Source: Sipunculus nudus
Lineage: Eukaryota > Annelida > Sipuncula > Golfingiida > Sipunculidae
Direction of reading: 5' to 3'
Assembly (NCBI GenBank): GCA_026874595.1
Contig: CM049309.1
Location: 68,928,926-68,992,925 of the forward strand
Length of the DNA: 64,000 nucleotides
Shown: in pieces, positions 37,613 to 49,411 of the stretch
Layout of the letters: each line of letters begins with the position of its first letter
Numbering within the stretch: position 1 is the stretch's first letter
The notes under the pieces: model-generated
The model's database searches: none
Seen by the model: only the letters and a program-made list of their open reading frames with translations
Told to the model about the DNA's origin: nothing
Program-made: the position numbers and the translations under genes

Positions 37613-39114
37613 GTATTCCAATATTATGAGAGAATTATCTTTCAAATTTGTGAAGAAATTCAAGCATGCATTGGTTGTCTGTTACTTTACCTTTAGCATG
37701 AGCGAAATTACAAGGTATAGGCATTGATGTTTCAACAATTTCATTGTCAATTTATATCATAGTTTGCCTGAATAACTTAAGGAATTAAAAGAAAATACAC
37801 GAATGCATTGCCACTAGAAGTTTTAATTAGTAATAGTTCTGAAACTTCCCGTGTTTAACTGACATTCCACGCGTGTTTTGGCAAGATGCCCCTGATATCT
37901 TTCGGTATTCATTCCGAGATGCTCTCACAATGATATACACTTAATACCAATTATTATGTTTTAAATGTACAGATAGCTTAACAAATTATTAGAAAGTGAA
38001 CTGTAGAAATATTGGCCTTGAACCATGCATCAACAAAAAGACCTACATAGAAATAAAGTTGTTTTTTTCCAATGCATCATGCACGCATGGCCGTGACCCG
38101 GAAAACTATGAAACATGCGGTTATTTAAGAAGACTGCATATGCATCGATTAAGTTTAAACTCATTGGCAGACGGTCAAAGTGGTGCTACCTCAAAGGAAA
38201 GTTGAACAATATATAAATCGCCGCAAAGTTTACAACACTCATAAAAAAGAAGTTATATAAGTCGGCCTATTAAAGGTTTCTACAGGACAGGTTGTTACTG
38301 TCGGCTTTCCTTCAACATCCAGTGGTCTTACCTTGTTTGTAGAAGGGGTATTCACCGTCCAACACGGGCCCTCAGTCAGCCGTCAGCCGGTACGAGTCTA
38401 CAGACCTTGACAACACAAGCTATGTCTGACTGCTACAGCCAGCCAGGGGTCCCGATATACAAGATTCAAGCCAGCCAGCTTCTAAACAGTCGATTGGGGG
38501 GCCGTATCCAAATACCGCACTGGTGTTGACCCGCCTTCCTTCAATCCCGTGAATAGTCATTTGTTGCGATTTCCACAATATAGGCCTACATGTGTATATA
38601 CGTAGAGTTCATAATCTTATGGTGTCTGAATGTAACACAACGTGTGAATAACAAATATTTCACTTTTATATTTTATATACATACATGTACCTTTTTATAA
38701 TTTGTTTGTGTGATATAGAAGAACGGAACCAATCCAACAGCTATAGAATTTAAAATGTTACATTGTAATAGATATACATACGATTTTCATTAATTTACCA
38801 AAGGCAACTTAGTATAAAAAACTGAATGATCGGAACTGGACATGGTCGGTTATTTTGCTTAAAATTCAAGTATTAAAACTTCGAAACTAAAAACTCCCAC
38901 ACCGACAGAGGAGCAAATGTAATGAAAATCCCCTGAAATGAGGAACATCAATAAACTGAGCTCAAGAAATTAGTTCTGACTTCATTATTGCTTAGATAAC
39001 TTTTAGGATGGTAAGTTAAAACCTGCAAATCGTGCAGTAAAACCCTTAATAAGGGCTGCATGTAAAAGGACACAGATTTGATTATATATTAACTATGCCT
39101 TATATCATATATAT

Positions 39115-39166
<52 letters not shown>

Positions 39167-41100
39167 ATTTGCCATCAAGAGGAGATGTACAGGAGGCGTG
39201 CATAGACAATATTTATAATTATATTCCATGTACAAAATATCAATATATATATAAATTTAAAGTGACTCACGCGTGCCCAGATAAAATAAGACAAACATGT
39301 AGGGCGAAAGTTAACTCACATAAACAACTAGTAATATATACTCACTGCCAGTCTTCCTCATAATATACAAAAGTTGTTTAAGTATATATTATTATATTAT
39401 TTTTGTCAAATATATGCATGCAAATGGCCAATACATGTTTTTTGTGAAGCTAGGTTTTGTATAACTATATATAGTTTAAATAAAGGTTGGTTTTCATATT
39501 TCTTGAACGTATAAACATTGTAAGATCTAGGAACACGCGGAGGAACCTCCATGCATGTTAAATTCAGGTTTTAATATATTTATGTTTAATATGTGTCAGG
39601 AATTCATCATATATATATGTTGCCATTATTTAAATAAAAACCACTTTTTGTGTTATAAATGTGAATGGATACACACCTCCATGGGTTAAAGAAACTGGAT
39701 TTCTATTTGTAGGATCTCCAGATCATTACATGACATTATTTAATTTCAAACTTTGTTGTTGATGTCACAGATTACCTCAAATTTATTTTGAATTCACTCG
39801 CTCAAGATTTTGAAAGATTGTTTTATCGTAAATTGTTTATTAAGAATTCAATATGTCTAAGGTTTTCGTCACAAGTGTAATTATTTAATTTCACAAATGT
39901 GATAATGGCAACTGAACGCATCGCTTTGTTGCTTTTGCATGAGACCTGAGATGCTGTGATAAATATATGGTGAGAGAGGTGAAGTTGATTTTTTTCTTAA
40001 CTTTGCATGTGCTCCGCCATCCCTAACAAAAAGATAGATCCGCCGCAATGCATCTATGACAAGTTTTCCTCAGTTAATATTCTTTTTGCAGACATACATC
40101 TATGGTGTCTCTTAAAACATTTTTACTAAAAGTGCGATTTTCACAAAGCAAAAGCGAATTTTGATAAATTTAGATAAAATCATGATATCGCAAGTCGGGG
40201 AAAATGATCTAAAGGAATTTATTAAATAAGGCCTGTGTATGTATATTCGGAATATGTGGTTTTATTAGTCTATATATAATTGTAAAACCTTTAAGTATGC
40301 TATTTTATGAAACGAGGGAACAATTTTAAAGATAAACAAGAATTCAAGTATTACTGTTATTTTTGTGTGCTATATTGAGATTCTCGGAATAATTATTGTT
40401 TAATGCTGCCGTCGCATGGTTTTGTGCTTGTTATACGGCCCCTTTGACTGACAGCCTCACAAGCGTGTTTCAGTGTCCAGGGGTTTGATTGACATGACTT
40501 TTGTTCTGTGTGGGCGTGGCTAGTTGTTTCGGCTGCGTACAGCTGGTGGGCAGTCCACACGCGCGTACACCTGGACGTGATACTTACACAAATATCACGA
40601 GTAACGCTGAAACCCAGGTTTCTGTGTAAATGAGACTCTACTCAGACAAATAGTTCTGAAGAAAAAAAAAACTGTAAATCTGAAATAATAAAAGTTTATA
40701 TCACATATACACATGTGAATGTGTTGTAAAATAAACTGATATATGGTACACACTTGTCCCAAATTTATGATTTTGTAAAATTTCCTTTTTCAAGAAAATT
40801 TATAATAAGTCAAAGGAGAGAAAATGGACGTTCATTATTTTTCATTATAATTCTTTCTCCAGCACACAACGTGTGACGCAGAGCTTGTCACTTCCGAAAT
40901 GCCGTGCAGCAAATAAAGAACGACGATTTTTTTATGAAAACGCTTTAGTATTCCCAGATACATTTGTAAGTTGAAAACTCATTTTCGCTTAATATGTAGC
41001 CCTTGCATTTCCCATTACTGAGTTATCATGCAGATATTTGACAATTTACCGCATATGGTATACACTTATCATTTATATGATATTATATATATATATCGAA

Positions 41101-41133
<33 letters not shown>

Positions 41134-41241
41134 ATAACGTTATATATATTTAATTTGTAAAACTATTCATGTTTATGTAAACTCATGCAGGCACACATGA
41201 CGCTGACTTCTTTCTGAAATCTATATAAACTGGGTATATCG

Positions 41242-41294
<53 letters not shown>

Positions 41295-41576
41295 TATTAT
41301 ATATACATAAACATTTTACATATTGAACATATAAACAGGTCCCTTTATATGCAAGGAATGCACGGAATGAAAAGCGTGATGGCTGGCGCGGCATGTCGTC
41401 CTATCGTCCATTTAGCATGAAATTAATGACACAACTGGTACCAATTACAAACCCGCTATCTCATGACGGGCAGCTGAGCGAGTAATTGAAGAGCAAATGA
41501 GTAGTGATAACTGACGCGACACAGCCATGCATGCAGGTATACATAAGCTGTAACTCATAAGAGGATATAACTAGAT

Positions 41577-41637
<61 letters not shown>

Positions 41638-42660
41638 GGTTATATTATTTATTTGAAAATGTTTTCTTTTAATCATTGCGTGTCAGAAGTTCCGTAAATT
41701 AAAAAAAAATATTAATATCTACATGAGTTTGACATGAATATATTGTTTTCATAGGAAAATCGTTACTTGGTCATAACACCGAGTCCACCACACCGAAACG
41801 AACTCGTCTTTAAGTCCTGTGCTCTGCCCCTAGAGACAACCAGAAGCCGGTCAGGCGTTCGATAGTTAGCATGTAAAATGAGACTCAAATCTTCGTCGGT
41901 GCATGTATAGCTGAGACTTTCCTATATTCCCATTGCAAATAGATCTGCAATTATCAAACCAAATTATAAAATTATGTCCTGCATTTGCACAAATATTGTG
42001 CCGGTCAAGAAAAACACTATGCAATATTATCTTTTAACATGTGTTCCTTAAATGTTTCATGATCCATACTCTATCGCACGTTGTGATAATCTGTACCTGA
42101 AGATCGTTACAGCGCACTTGGCCACCCGCAAATATTGAGGCAATATTGTTCAACTAGCTATTGACAGATGGCGCTTGATACCCTAGTTACCTGCGAACGG
42201 TTATCGATTCCTGCATGTTTATTTGCTGTTCAAACATGTCCAAACAAGAATGCGTGGGGGACAAATTTTGCGACTCAGCGCTGTGTATTAAACCTTGACA
42301 TTCACTTGGACGCCTCGCCGGCCGTCCAGGAGGTCTGTGATTGACTGAGGTGTCGTACATACTTACAGGTAAGCATCATGTGGTGAACAGTCAACTATGT
42401 TCATCACAACATTAAACACGTGATATTTACAACGTAAATATAAGCACACATGTAAATAAGGTTTCTAGGATTAAAGCAGAGGAACAGGATAACGATGTGC
42501 TTGATTTTCGAATAATTTCAAAATGGGTTTATAATATTTAACCTATTATTACTTGTAAAGCAAGTCTTATATGCAAACAGTAATACTTGGTCAAACGTGA
42601 GTATCTCAGGGTCTGGATTATCCTAGCTTGGATTTAATCAGAAGTATAGTAACTTTATTA
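37421..42660. other. Intergenic, no gene recognised
   Basis: AT-rich with many (TA)n tracts and a (CT)n at 41579-41635. Slightly GC-richer patches at 38280-38560 and 42200-42370 show no domain. Confidence 0.5.
41579..41635. repeat. (CT)n microsatellite
   Basis: About 28 pure CT units. Other long purine/pyrimidine tracts: GA-rich at 45025-45155, GA at 54893-54935, CT at 63060-63107. Confidence 0.97.
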
Positions 42661-42970
42661 AAATTTGACCGGCTTTCTGCACAGGACTCAGATGGTAGAT
42701 CATGTGAGTCAAAGCCTGAAGGCCGTGAGTTCGAATCTCAGCCCAGGGGGTGAGATTTTTAACGGTCGGCCCCCATCTATAGGATGGAACGGCAGGACCC
42801 AAACTCCGTGTTACGCTCACAAACGAGTGCGCCTTTCGGGGGTCCCTCGGTGTTATGACCAGGCAATAGGGACGATTACACACCCAGGACCCACTGCATG
42901 GTGCAGTAGTCACTGGGCCTGGTTATACACCAGGATTGTTAAAATGAGAGGAAGCGTGTGATACTAGCCT
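42661..42970 (+). repeat. tRNA-derived SINE
   Basis: A-box-like GACTCAGATGGTAGA and B-box-like GAGTTCGAATCTC lie about 30 bp apart at 42686-42745, the layout of a tRNA-derived Pol III promoter. A ~200-bp non-tRNA body follows (CGGTCGGCCCCCATC ... CACCAGGATTGTTAAAATG). It sits about 220 bp upstream of the ankyrin gene start. Not a functional tRNA: no cloverleaf closes. Confidence 0.6.
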
Positions 42971-43189
42971 GTCACGTATAGTCCGCGACCCAGAATGAAA
43001 TTCTAAATATACTTATAGTTAAGCTAGCATTAAAAAATGGAGGCGGTTACCTCCACCAACAAAATTTAGACTTTAAAAGATTTATATCTGGTCTAATTAC
43101 CATAATTTTTTTTTTGCTGTAAACACAATAAAATACAATATACAAATACAATGTATAATTGTTTAACCCAGGTCAGCCTCACAGATATC
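42971..43189 (+). promoter_or_regulatory. Presumed promoter and 5' UTR of the ankyrin gene
   Basis: About 220 bp between the SINE and the ATG. It includes GTTTAACCCAG at 43161-43171, which could be a 5' UTR splice acceptor; if so, the true promoter lies upstream. No clear TATA box. Confidence 0.3.
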
Positions 43190-43502
43190 ATGCCACCAAA
43201 AAAGAAAAAAGGTTCCAAAAGAGCTCAACAGACGACGCCAGAGGAACCTGTCAAGAAAGCCAAAACAGAGGGTGAATCAACTAAAGAAGACAGGTTCACA
43301 AAGGCTGTAATTGCAAACGACGTCATCGCTGTTCGTGACGTCATCACTGGAGATGACGCGGCAAATGTTAACGCCAAAATCTTGACGGAACCAGCAATAA
43401 TGTATTCACTGAGGCTCGGACATTATGATGTCGCCGAGGCCCTGGTTGACGCTGGTTGCAAACTACACCATACGAAACAAGTGTCACCAGGGACGATTTA
43501 TA
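43190..43502 (+). CDS. Ankyrin gene exon 1
   Basis: Starts at ATGCCACC (an earlier in-frame ATG at 43151 gives a non-conserved leader and lies before an acceptor-like site). It encodes the lysine-rich N-terminus and a first degenerate ankyrin unit (YSLRLGHYDVAEALVDAGCKL). It ends in phase 1 at TTTATA before the donor GTAAGG. Both pseudogene copies align from this same ATG position, which supports the start. Confidence 0.9.
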
Positions 43503-45113
43503 GTAAGGCTTGACACACATTCGGCTGTTGATTCAATATGCAGTTTTTTTGCAAATAAATATTTGTGAAAAATACATTCACGGTTGCTGTGAAGCATATT
43601 TTCATATATGGTATAATTATGAAGCTGAACCCTAATAGGACAATTCATGGGCTGTTTGAGCCTTTCGTTTTTATCAGTGTTTATATGCATTAGAAAAGAA
43701 TAAATTAGGAACCAATGCATGTATTTAAACGTTTGAGAGAAATTCTCAGAAGTTTCTGATAAGCAAGACTGCAGCTATAGCTAGAGTTTTATTAAGGGGT
43801 TATAATTTTAGTTATAATTATAATCATATTAATCATAATTAAAAATAGATATAGATGTACAGTTACATTTATAGTTATAAACATGTACTTATAGAATAAA
43901 ACCTCAGTCATGTATTTCTCAACAGGCGCATTAAGATGTCAACGTCGCCTACACAGTCAGTCTCACATTTTTATCAGGTCAGATTGTAAGTTTTATATTT
44001 AAAAATAACAGTTTTAAATGGTAATTCCAAATGGTCTTATCCATGCAGGGAAGCAAAGTAATTATGTGACCCCCTATAAAAAGAATCTATGTTTTTATGA
44101 GATTTCTCTTTTTTATTTCAGATACTCTGCATTATGCTATTCAGAGTGGACGTATTGAGCTGCTCAGAAAAATCATAGAATCTAAGAGCGGTAAGACGCT
44201 GCTGGGTAAAGTTGTGTCATTTGAGGAGGTCCCGGCGACACTGGCGATCAACGAGGAAAAGACGGATATGCTTAGATTACTGGTGAGTAAAAGTGAAAAA
44301 CATGAAAGAATCAACATACTGTTGTCTGCAGCCTGTTCCACAGTGCAAATCTCATTGATATTTGTGAATCTTTTCTTATATTGACAGCTCGGGTTGAAAA
44401 AGTAAGTTAATTGGGATGGAGGAACGGGGCACAGGCTTAAAAAAACTATACAATGAAACCAAACCATATTTCGAAATATAAATATGAGTATTTCTTTAAA
44501 AACAATATATGTTCAAAAGACATATTTTTACAACATCTCATTTCCATCTCAAACAAATACATGTTAAAGCTAGATTGGTAATTATAAAAAAAATGTAACT
44601 GTCAAAGTGAGGCATCCAACCAATGGCAGACGACTTGTCACTAGGTCACAGGTTCATGTTGTATTTGTATGGTTTATATCGAAATCAATTGTATTAGATC
44701 ATTGTACCAACTTAAAGTTAACTATATAAGAGGAGTTTAAAATGTTTGCAAACTGAATAATGTTGAAAAATATATATATGAAAGAAAATCACGAATAGAG
44801 TGAAATGTATTCATATAATTCATCCTTTATATTCTGCAAATCATTCTTGTAAGATGAGAAAAGGCAGTCTGCCTAGGTCACCTTGACTGTAAGTACATAC
44901 AGGTGTGTTTTGTAAATTTCATCGCACAAGTGGTGTTTACCTCAAAAGTCATTTATCTCCATTTTTGATGATTTTTATTTCGAACCCTATGAAACATCAT
45001 ATCATTCAAATGTGCCGCCTTAATTTGAGAGAGAGAGACATAGAAAGAAAGAGAGACAGAGATAGAAAGAGACAGAGAGAGACAGACAGAGATAGACAGA
45101 TAGAGAGAAAGAC

Positions 45114-45159
<46 letters not shown>

Positions 45160-48100
45160 ACGTGTGTGTGATTGCTGAAGTTGGTGTGTGACCATTTTAT
45201 ACTGATAACTTATGCCTCTCATAGATAAACGTTAAAAATACTGATCTAATCACAAACTATGTCTGTTTTTTTATGTCTATGTATGATTGCTCTCCGGCTT
45301 ACGATAGTCCTAAAATTCGTATTTCTCCTTTATGTGGTGTTCCTAAAGGTAGGTCACATCAGTAATCAGTGGCAAAGAATATGGGCGCTACCTTACGAAC
45401 CCCTATTGACACGAAGCGTTGCGCCATCATGAAATCCATGCAAACAAGAGAAATACCTATTTTGTGATAAAGACAACTTATACTCATAGCAACGTGTACT
45501 ACAGAGTCATCTTTACTTCATTCTGTTCCGGCATGGGGATGGGGGGGGGGGGAGGGGGGGGGGGAGGTGGGCAAAACGTTAAGATGTTGTTAACTGCGAT
45601 ATGTTTTAAAACGTGCAGGTTGAAAATGGTTGCGTTTTGAACGCTGGGAATCCTAGCCCTCTTGGTGCTGCCACCTGTCGAGGAGACACAGAATTAGTTA
45701 AATACTTGCTGGATAATGGAGCCGACCCTGTTTTATGTCCTGACGCATTCCACAAGGCACTGGACCAAGAAAATGATGACATGGCCAACTTTCTGCTTGA
45801 CAATAGTAAGTTAACTAAGTGAAGATTACAAAGAGAGCCAATCAAGGTGGATCAGAAATCACCGTCTCTTACTATATAGTTTGTCCCACCATAGGATTCC
45901 TATCAGTGTTTGATCATGCATACATGAAACCTTAATATTTCTGTTCCTTATACATGTGACAATGACAGAACAGTATGACCACTCTGGAAGTAGAGAATAA
46001 AACACTTGATTTAAACTTATTAATTGCATTTTGTTACTTTTTGGGTGCTCCTTCATGAAGCGATTGCCCAAAATGTAATTTTGAGATGGCGATATATTTA
46101 CCATATTTAATTACTAACAACATCCATTCAATGTCAAAATGTGTCCCCGGCGCGGGTATTGATTCATTGACTGATTTAAGTCCGATGTTGCTTTCCTTTT
46201 AAATCCTTGCTGCAGTACATGATACAATCACTGAAGGTGAAAGGATGACGTGACCTTGTAAATAAATATCTAAAAAAAAAGATGGGCACCTCTTTCTGGG
46301 AAAACTCTAAATAAAATATAATAAAATGTTACAGCTAGAAATCAACCAAAGAGTGCATAAGTGAGTAATTAAAGGAGAGATTTTTTTTCATTTTTTTTTC
46401 AATCCACTAGACTCCTTGACTCGGGTTAACAACCAGACACGTGTTTCTGAGCAATTATGTTTATAGACAATTGATATTAAAAAATTCTAAAATGTGGATA
46501 ATTGTTAAAATCTTGAGAGCGTTTAAACGTTACAAAATTACATAACAATTATTTATAATATCCTTTATTATTTTTTTCCAGCAAACGTGAAAGGAGTAGA
46601 ACTGAAATACTTTCGTCTGGCCGTAAAGAATGGAAAGAAAAGATTTATTGAAAAACTGGTACGTAACATGTGATAATTTCTCAAAGCATGTTCAGCTATT
46701 CAGACGTGTGTGCAGTTACTCTTCATCCTGTGTTTGTCCAGTTGAAAATTTATTTCAAAATTTAAGACACGATGGAGCAAAATTTAAGACTTTTTCCATT
46801 TTAATTTTAATTGAGTCGGAAATCAAGTAAAAATGACAGATAAAAAAAAACTGCTGTATCAGTGGCGCAACTGGCGCATACCCCTAGGTCGGGACCTAAA
46901 AGTGTTTGTTTGTGCGTGTTCTGTGTGGGATGGTGCGCGTGTGTGTGTGTGCTCTTATAGAGCACTATCATTTTGATATAAACGATTATATCATTTAAGA
47001 TAATAAACCTCAACTGCTAATCACCACCACTGAGGACAAATGCTTGATAACAGTGAACAAATCAATTTGTTTGCAAACCGATATCCATCTGTGATCTAAA
47101 ATAGGCCTTATATTTACAATGAGGTTTTCTCACAAAAATATTTTCTCCCTGGGCGACTATTTTTATTGAATAAACCCTGAATGGATGTCTTACTAGACAT
47201 GAAAGTAAATGATAACATTACCAATGTTATTGGAATTAAGTTTTATATATGTCCTGCAGATTGTCTGTAGAGACCTTTTCTTGCTATGTAATAATAACAA
47301 TGTTTTTTTTTTGTTTCCCTCTAAGATCGCAAAAGGCCTGGACATGAAACGCTGGGGTACTGCCTACCTTTGTGCGGCCATTGAATTTAAGCAGGAGGAG
47401 ATATTTGACCTGTTTCTGGACGCGGGGTGTCCAATGTCCGGCTTGAATGAAGAGAACCCACTTGAAACAGCTCTTAAAGACGACAGGAACATATTCGTTA
47501 GAAAACTATTAGAGGCTGAACGTCCATTTGATGATACATGTGACGTCACGAGTCCTTTTGTTGAGGTGTGCAGGAAGGGATTGATGGACTTGGTGCGATT
47601 GTTTGTTGAGAAGGGGGCTCCTGTTGATAGGGAAATTACCAAGATAGTGAGTGAAAAGACTGCTTTAGGAAGTGTTGGTCGTGTCGATGGTGAGAGTACC
47701 AAGAAAGACATTGGTCACACTCCTCTAGGCGCGGCAGCCTTGGAAGGTCACATGGATGTAGTGAAGTTTCTAATCAGTAATGGGGCTGACGTTAACTATA
47801 TCCCTGTTGGCAAAGACACGGCCCTGTACTGCGCATGCGTCGGTGGACATGAAGATATTGTGGATCTCCTTCTGAAGAAATCCGCGAATGCGACGGCTTG
47901 TGGAAAAGAGGCGAACCTCAGATCACCACTGCTCGGGGCCATCGAGAGTGGCAACTACAAAATAGTGTGTTCTCTTGTGAAAGCAGGCTACAGTTTAAAG
48001 GAGAAAGCCTCTTATGTCGAGGCTGTGAAAGATTACCGCTTTCCGCTGGCGAGGGCGGCAGAACTTGGCCACGGTGACATTGTAGGAGTGTTAATAAAGA

Positions 48101-48792
48101 AAGGCGCAGACGTAAACGAGACATTTCACCAGTACGAGAACGAGAGCCCTCCTGCTTTGTGGTTGGCGGCTAAAGAGGGACGACTCGAGGTCGTAAAGAT
48201 CCTCCTAAAAGCGGGCGCTGATCTCACTGTGACTGATTACAAGAACGGATTAACCATATTAATGGCCTCGATGTACGGTTACTGGCTTTTGACACATGAG
48301 GTTCGGTCTCAGAAGGCTCCGCCTGACGATTTCTTAACAACAACTGAAACTCTTTTGCGATCCGGATGCGAAATTGAACAGAAATCTCGTAACGGGAAGG
48401 AGACGCTTCTGATGTACGCCATTGCCGCACTGCCTTCCGGGCATGACCTAATCAGGCGTATCGCAAATGAGAGTGGACCACTTGACGTCCCTCTGCGGTG
48501 TCCTAACAGTGTAACACGTCACAGATACCGTCCGGGGTTTGCAGTGTTCCGTGAGGAAATGACGCCGTTACAATGGGCGGCCCAGAATGTCCGCACAGAA
48601 TCCATGAAAATCCTTATGGACTGTGGCGCCTCTCTGGCGGCCGAAGAGTGGTGGATCAACAGGGAATTCAAAAGTCTTCCTTTTCTCAGAAGTAACAAGC
48701 TGTTAGTAAAAGAGCTTGCGGCGTATGATAAAATGCGGACAAAGCAAAGACTTAAATCACAGAAATTGTCTAGTAAAACAACTAAGGCGTAA
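43190..48792 (+). CDS. Ankyrin-repeat protein, 5 exons, 734 aa, intact
   Basis: Joined exons 43190-43502, 44122-44282, 45619-45805, 46582-46658 and 47326-48792 (2205 nt, 735 codons with TAA). Every junction has GT/AG sites and matching phases (1, 0, 1, 0). The N-terminus is a basic tract (MPPKKKKGSKR ... EPVKKAKTE) resembling a bipartite nuclear localisation signal; this role is inferred. From about residue 30 to 690 the protein is a run of ankyrin helical hairpins, degenerate near the ends and canonical in exon 5 (TPLGAAALEGHMDVVKFLI at about 377-395, then ADVNYI). Ankyrin arrays bind proteins; no enzymatic domain, death domain, SOCS box or membrane segment is visible. The C-terminus is charged and ends in a Lys/Ser-rich tail. 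Not matched to a named orthologue; it looks like a lineage-specific large ankyrin protein. Two decayed paralogues lie on the minus strand at 53.5-56.1 and 60.1-61.6 kb, and their matching exon borders confirm this model. A 5' UTR intron is possible: an acceptor-like TTTAACCCAG ends at 43171. Confidence 0.93.
44122..44282 (+). CDS. Ankyrin gene exon 2
   Basis: Acceptor CTTTTTTATTTCAG, then ATACTCTGCATTATG; donor CTG before GTGAGT. The split codon A+AT gives Asn, producing NTLHYAIQSGRIELLRKI, a normal ankyrin helix pair. 161 nt, phase 1 to 0. Confidence 0.92.
45619..45805 (+). CDS. Ankyrin gene exon 3
   Basis: Acceptor AACGTGCAG, then GTTGAAAATGGTTGC; donor AATA before GTAAGT. 187 nt, phase 0 to 1. 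It completes MLRLLVENGC and gives a canonical unit PLGAATCRGDTELVKYLLDN. The paralogous exon at 54669-54483 has exactly the same length and borders. Confidence 0.93.
46582..46658 (+). CDS. Ankyrin gene exon 4
   Basis: A 77-nt exon after TTTTTTTCCAG, ending CTG before GTACGT. It encodes TNVKGVELKYFRLAVKNG and on to IEKL, a single ankyrin helix pair; phase 1 to 0. The minus-strand paralogue at 54369-54293 is also 77 nt and ends at a GTACGT donor. Confidence 0.92.
47326..48792 (+). CDS. Ankyrin gene terminal exon 5
   Basis: Long last exon after TTTGTTTCCCTCTAAG, starting ATC GCA AAA GGC and ending ACT AAG GCG TAA. It encodes residues 247-734 with the best-conserved ankyrin repeats. The frame is open 39 codons further upstream, but that part (poly-Asn/Phe) is the intron's pyrimidine tract. 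Codon use is richer in GC than the surroundings, as expected of coding sequence under selection. Confidence 0.93.
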   Translation: MAKGLDMKRWGTAYLCAAIEFKQEEIFDLFLDAGCPMSGLNEENPLETALKDDRNIFVRKLLEAERPFDDTCDVTSPFVEVCRKGLMDLVRLFVEKGAPVDREITKIVSEKTALGSVGRVDGESTKKDIGHTPLGAAALEGHMDVVKFLISNGADVNYIPVGKDTALYCACVGGHEDIVDLLLKKSANATACGKEANLRSPLLGAIESGNYKIVCSLVKAGYSLKEKASYVEAVKDYRFPLARAAELGHGDIVGVLIKKGADVNETFHQYENESPPALWLAAKEGRLEVVKILLKAGADLTVTDYKNGLTILMASMYGYWLLTHEVRSQKAPPDDFLTTTETLLRSGCEIEQKSRNGKETLLMYAIAALPSGHDLIRRIANESGPLDVPLRCPNSVTRHRYRPGFAVFREEMTPLQWAAQNVRTESMKILMDCGASLAAEEWWINREFKSLPFLRSNKLLVKELAAYDKMRTKQRLKSQKLSSKTTKA

Positions 48793-48810
48793 GTTCTCCA
48801 GAGATCTGGC

Positions 48811-49411
48811 TTGTAAGTTATCATGTAGTTTGTTGCGTACAAGGTTACTGGAAACTATACATAATTCCTACAAAGTCAGAGAAAAAGGCAGCTTTAAATG
48901 AAAATATACTTCTATGTATAACATTTATTTCAATGTTTAATATTATTTAGTATTTGTGTGATAAACTGCATAAGAGGTATTATGGCTGGTTTTGCTTTTC
49001 TGTATATATATAGCATTATACTTAAAGCGCCTGGCTTAATGGCTGCGTTCAATAATACTATAACTGAATTTGAGAAATGGACCAAAGAATAAATGGTACA
49101 AAACCGGTTGTAAGTTATCATGTAGGTTGTTGCGTACAAGGTTACTGGAAAATATACATATATCCAACAATGTCAAAGAAAAAGGCAGCTTTAAATGAAA
49201 CAAAAAGACATCTTTATATAATATTTATTTCAATGTTTAATATTATTAAGTATTTGTGTGAAAAACTGCATCAGAGGTATCATGGCTAGTGTCGCTTTTC
49301 TGTATATATAGCATTATACTTAAAACGACTGCATGGCTTAATGGTTGCGTTCCACAATAATATAACTGAATTTGAGAAATCGACTAAAGAATAAATGCTA
49401 GAAAAAACCGG
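48811..49411 (+). repeat. Tandem duplication in the ankyrin gene 3' region, each unit with AATAAA
   Basis: Unit 1 (48811-49107) and unit 2 (49108-49411) are about 300 bp each and closely similar by eye: both start TTGTAAGTTATCATGTAG and end near AACCGG. Each has an AATAAA just before its end (49088-49093 and 49390-49395), so the transcript has two equivalent candidate poly(A) sites. The duplication begins 18 bp after the stop codon, so it is probably 3' UTR. Confidence 0.85.

Larger units (their letters stand above)
43503..47325 (+). other. Introns of the ankyrin gene
   Basis: Four introns: 43503-44121, 44283-45618, 45806-46581 and 46659-47325. Intron 2 holds a (GA)n-rich tract (about 45025-45155) and a G-run block (45540-45566). 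The others are AT-rich with nothing recognisable. Confidence 0.85.

Noticed and set aside
42686-42750. Functional tRNA gene
   Set aside because: A and B boxes are present but the acceptor and anticodon stems do not pair; the long non-tRNA body fits a SINE.
44905-45222. Arg/Glu and Ser/Leu repeat ORFs in ankyrin intron 2
   Set aside because: Translations of a GA-rich tract within the intron.
47209-47325. N-terminal extension of the ankyrin terminal exon to an ATG at 47209
   Set aside because: It encodes the intron's pyrimidine tract; the paralogue-supported acceptor at 47325 keeps the upstream frame and phase.
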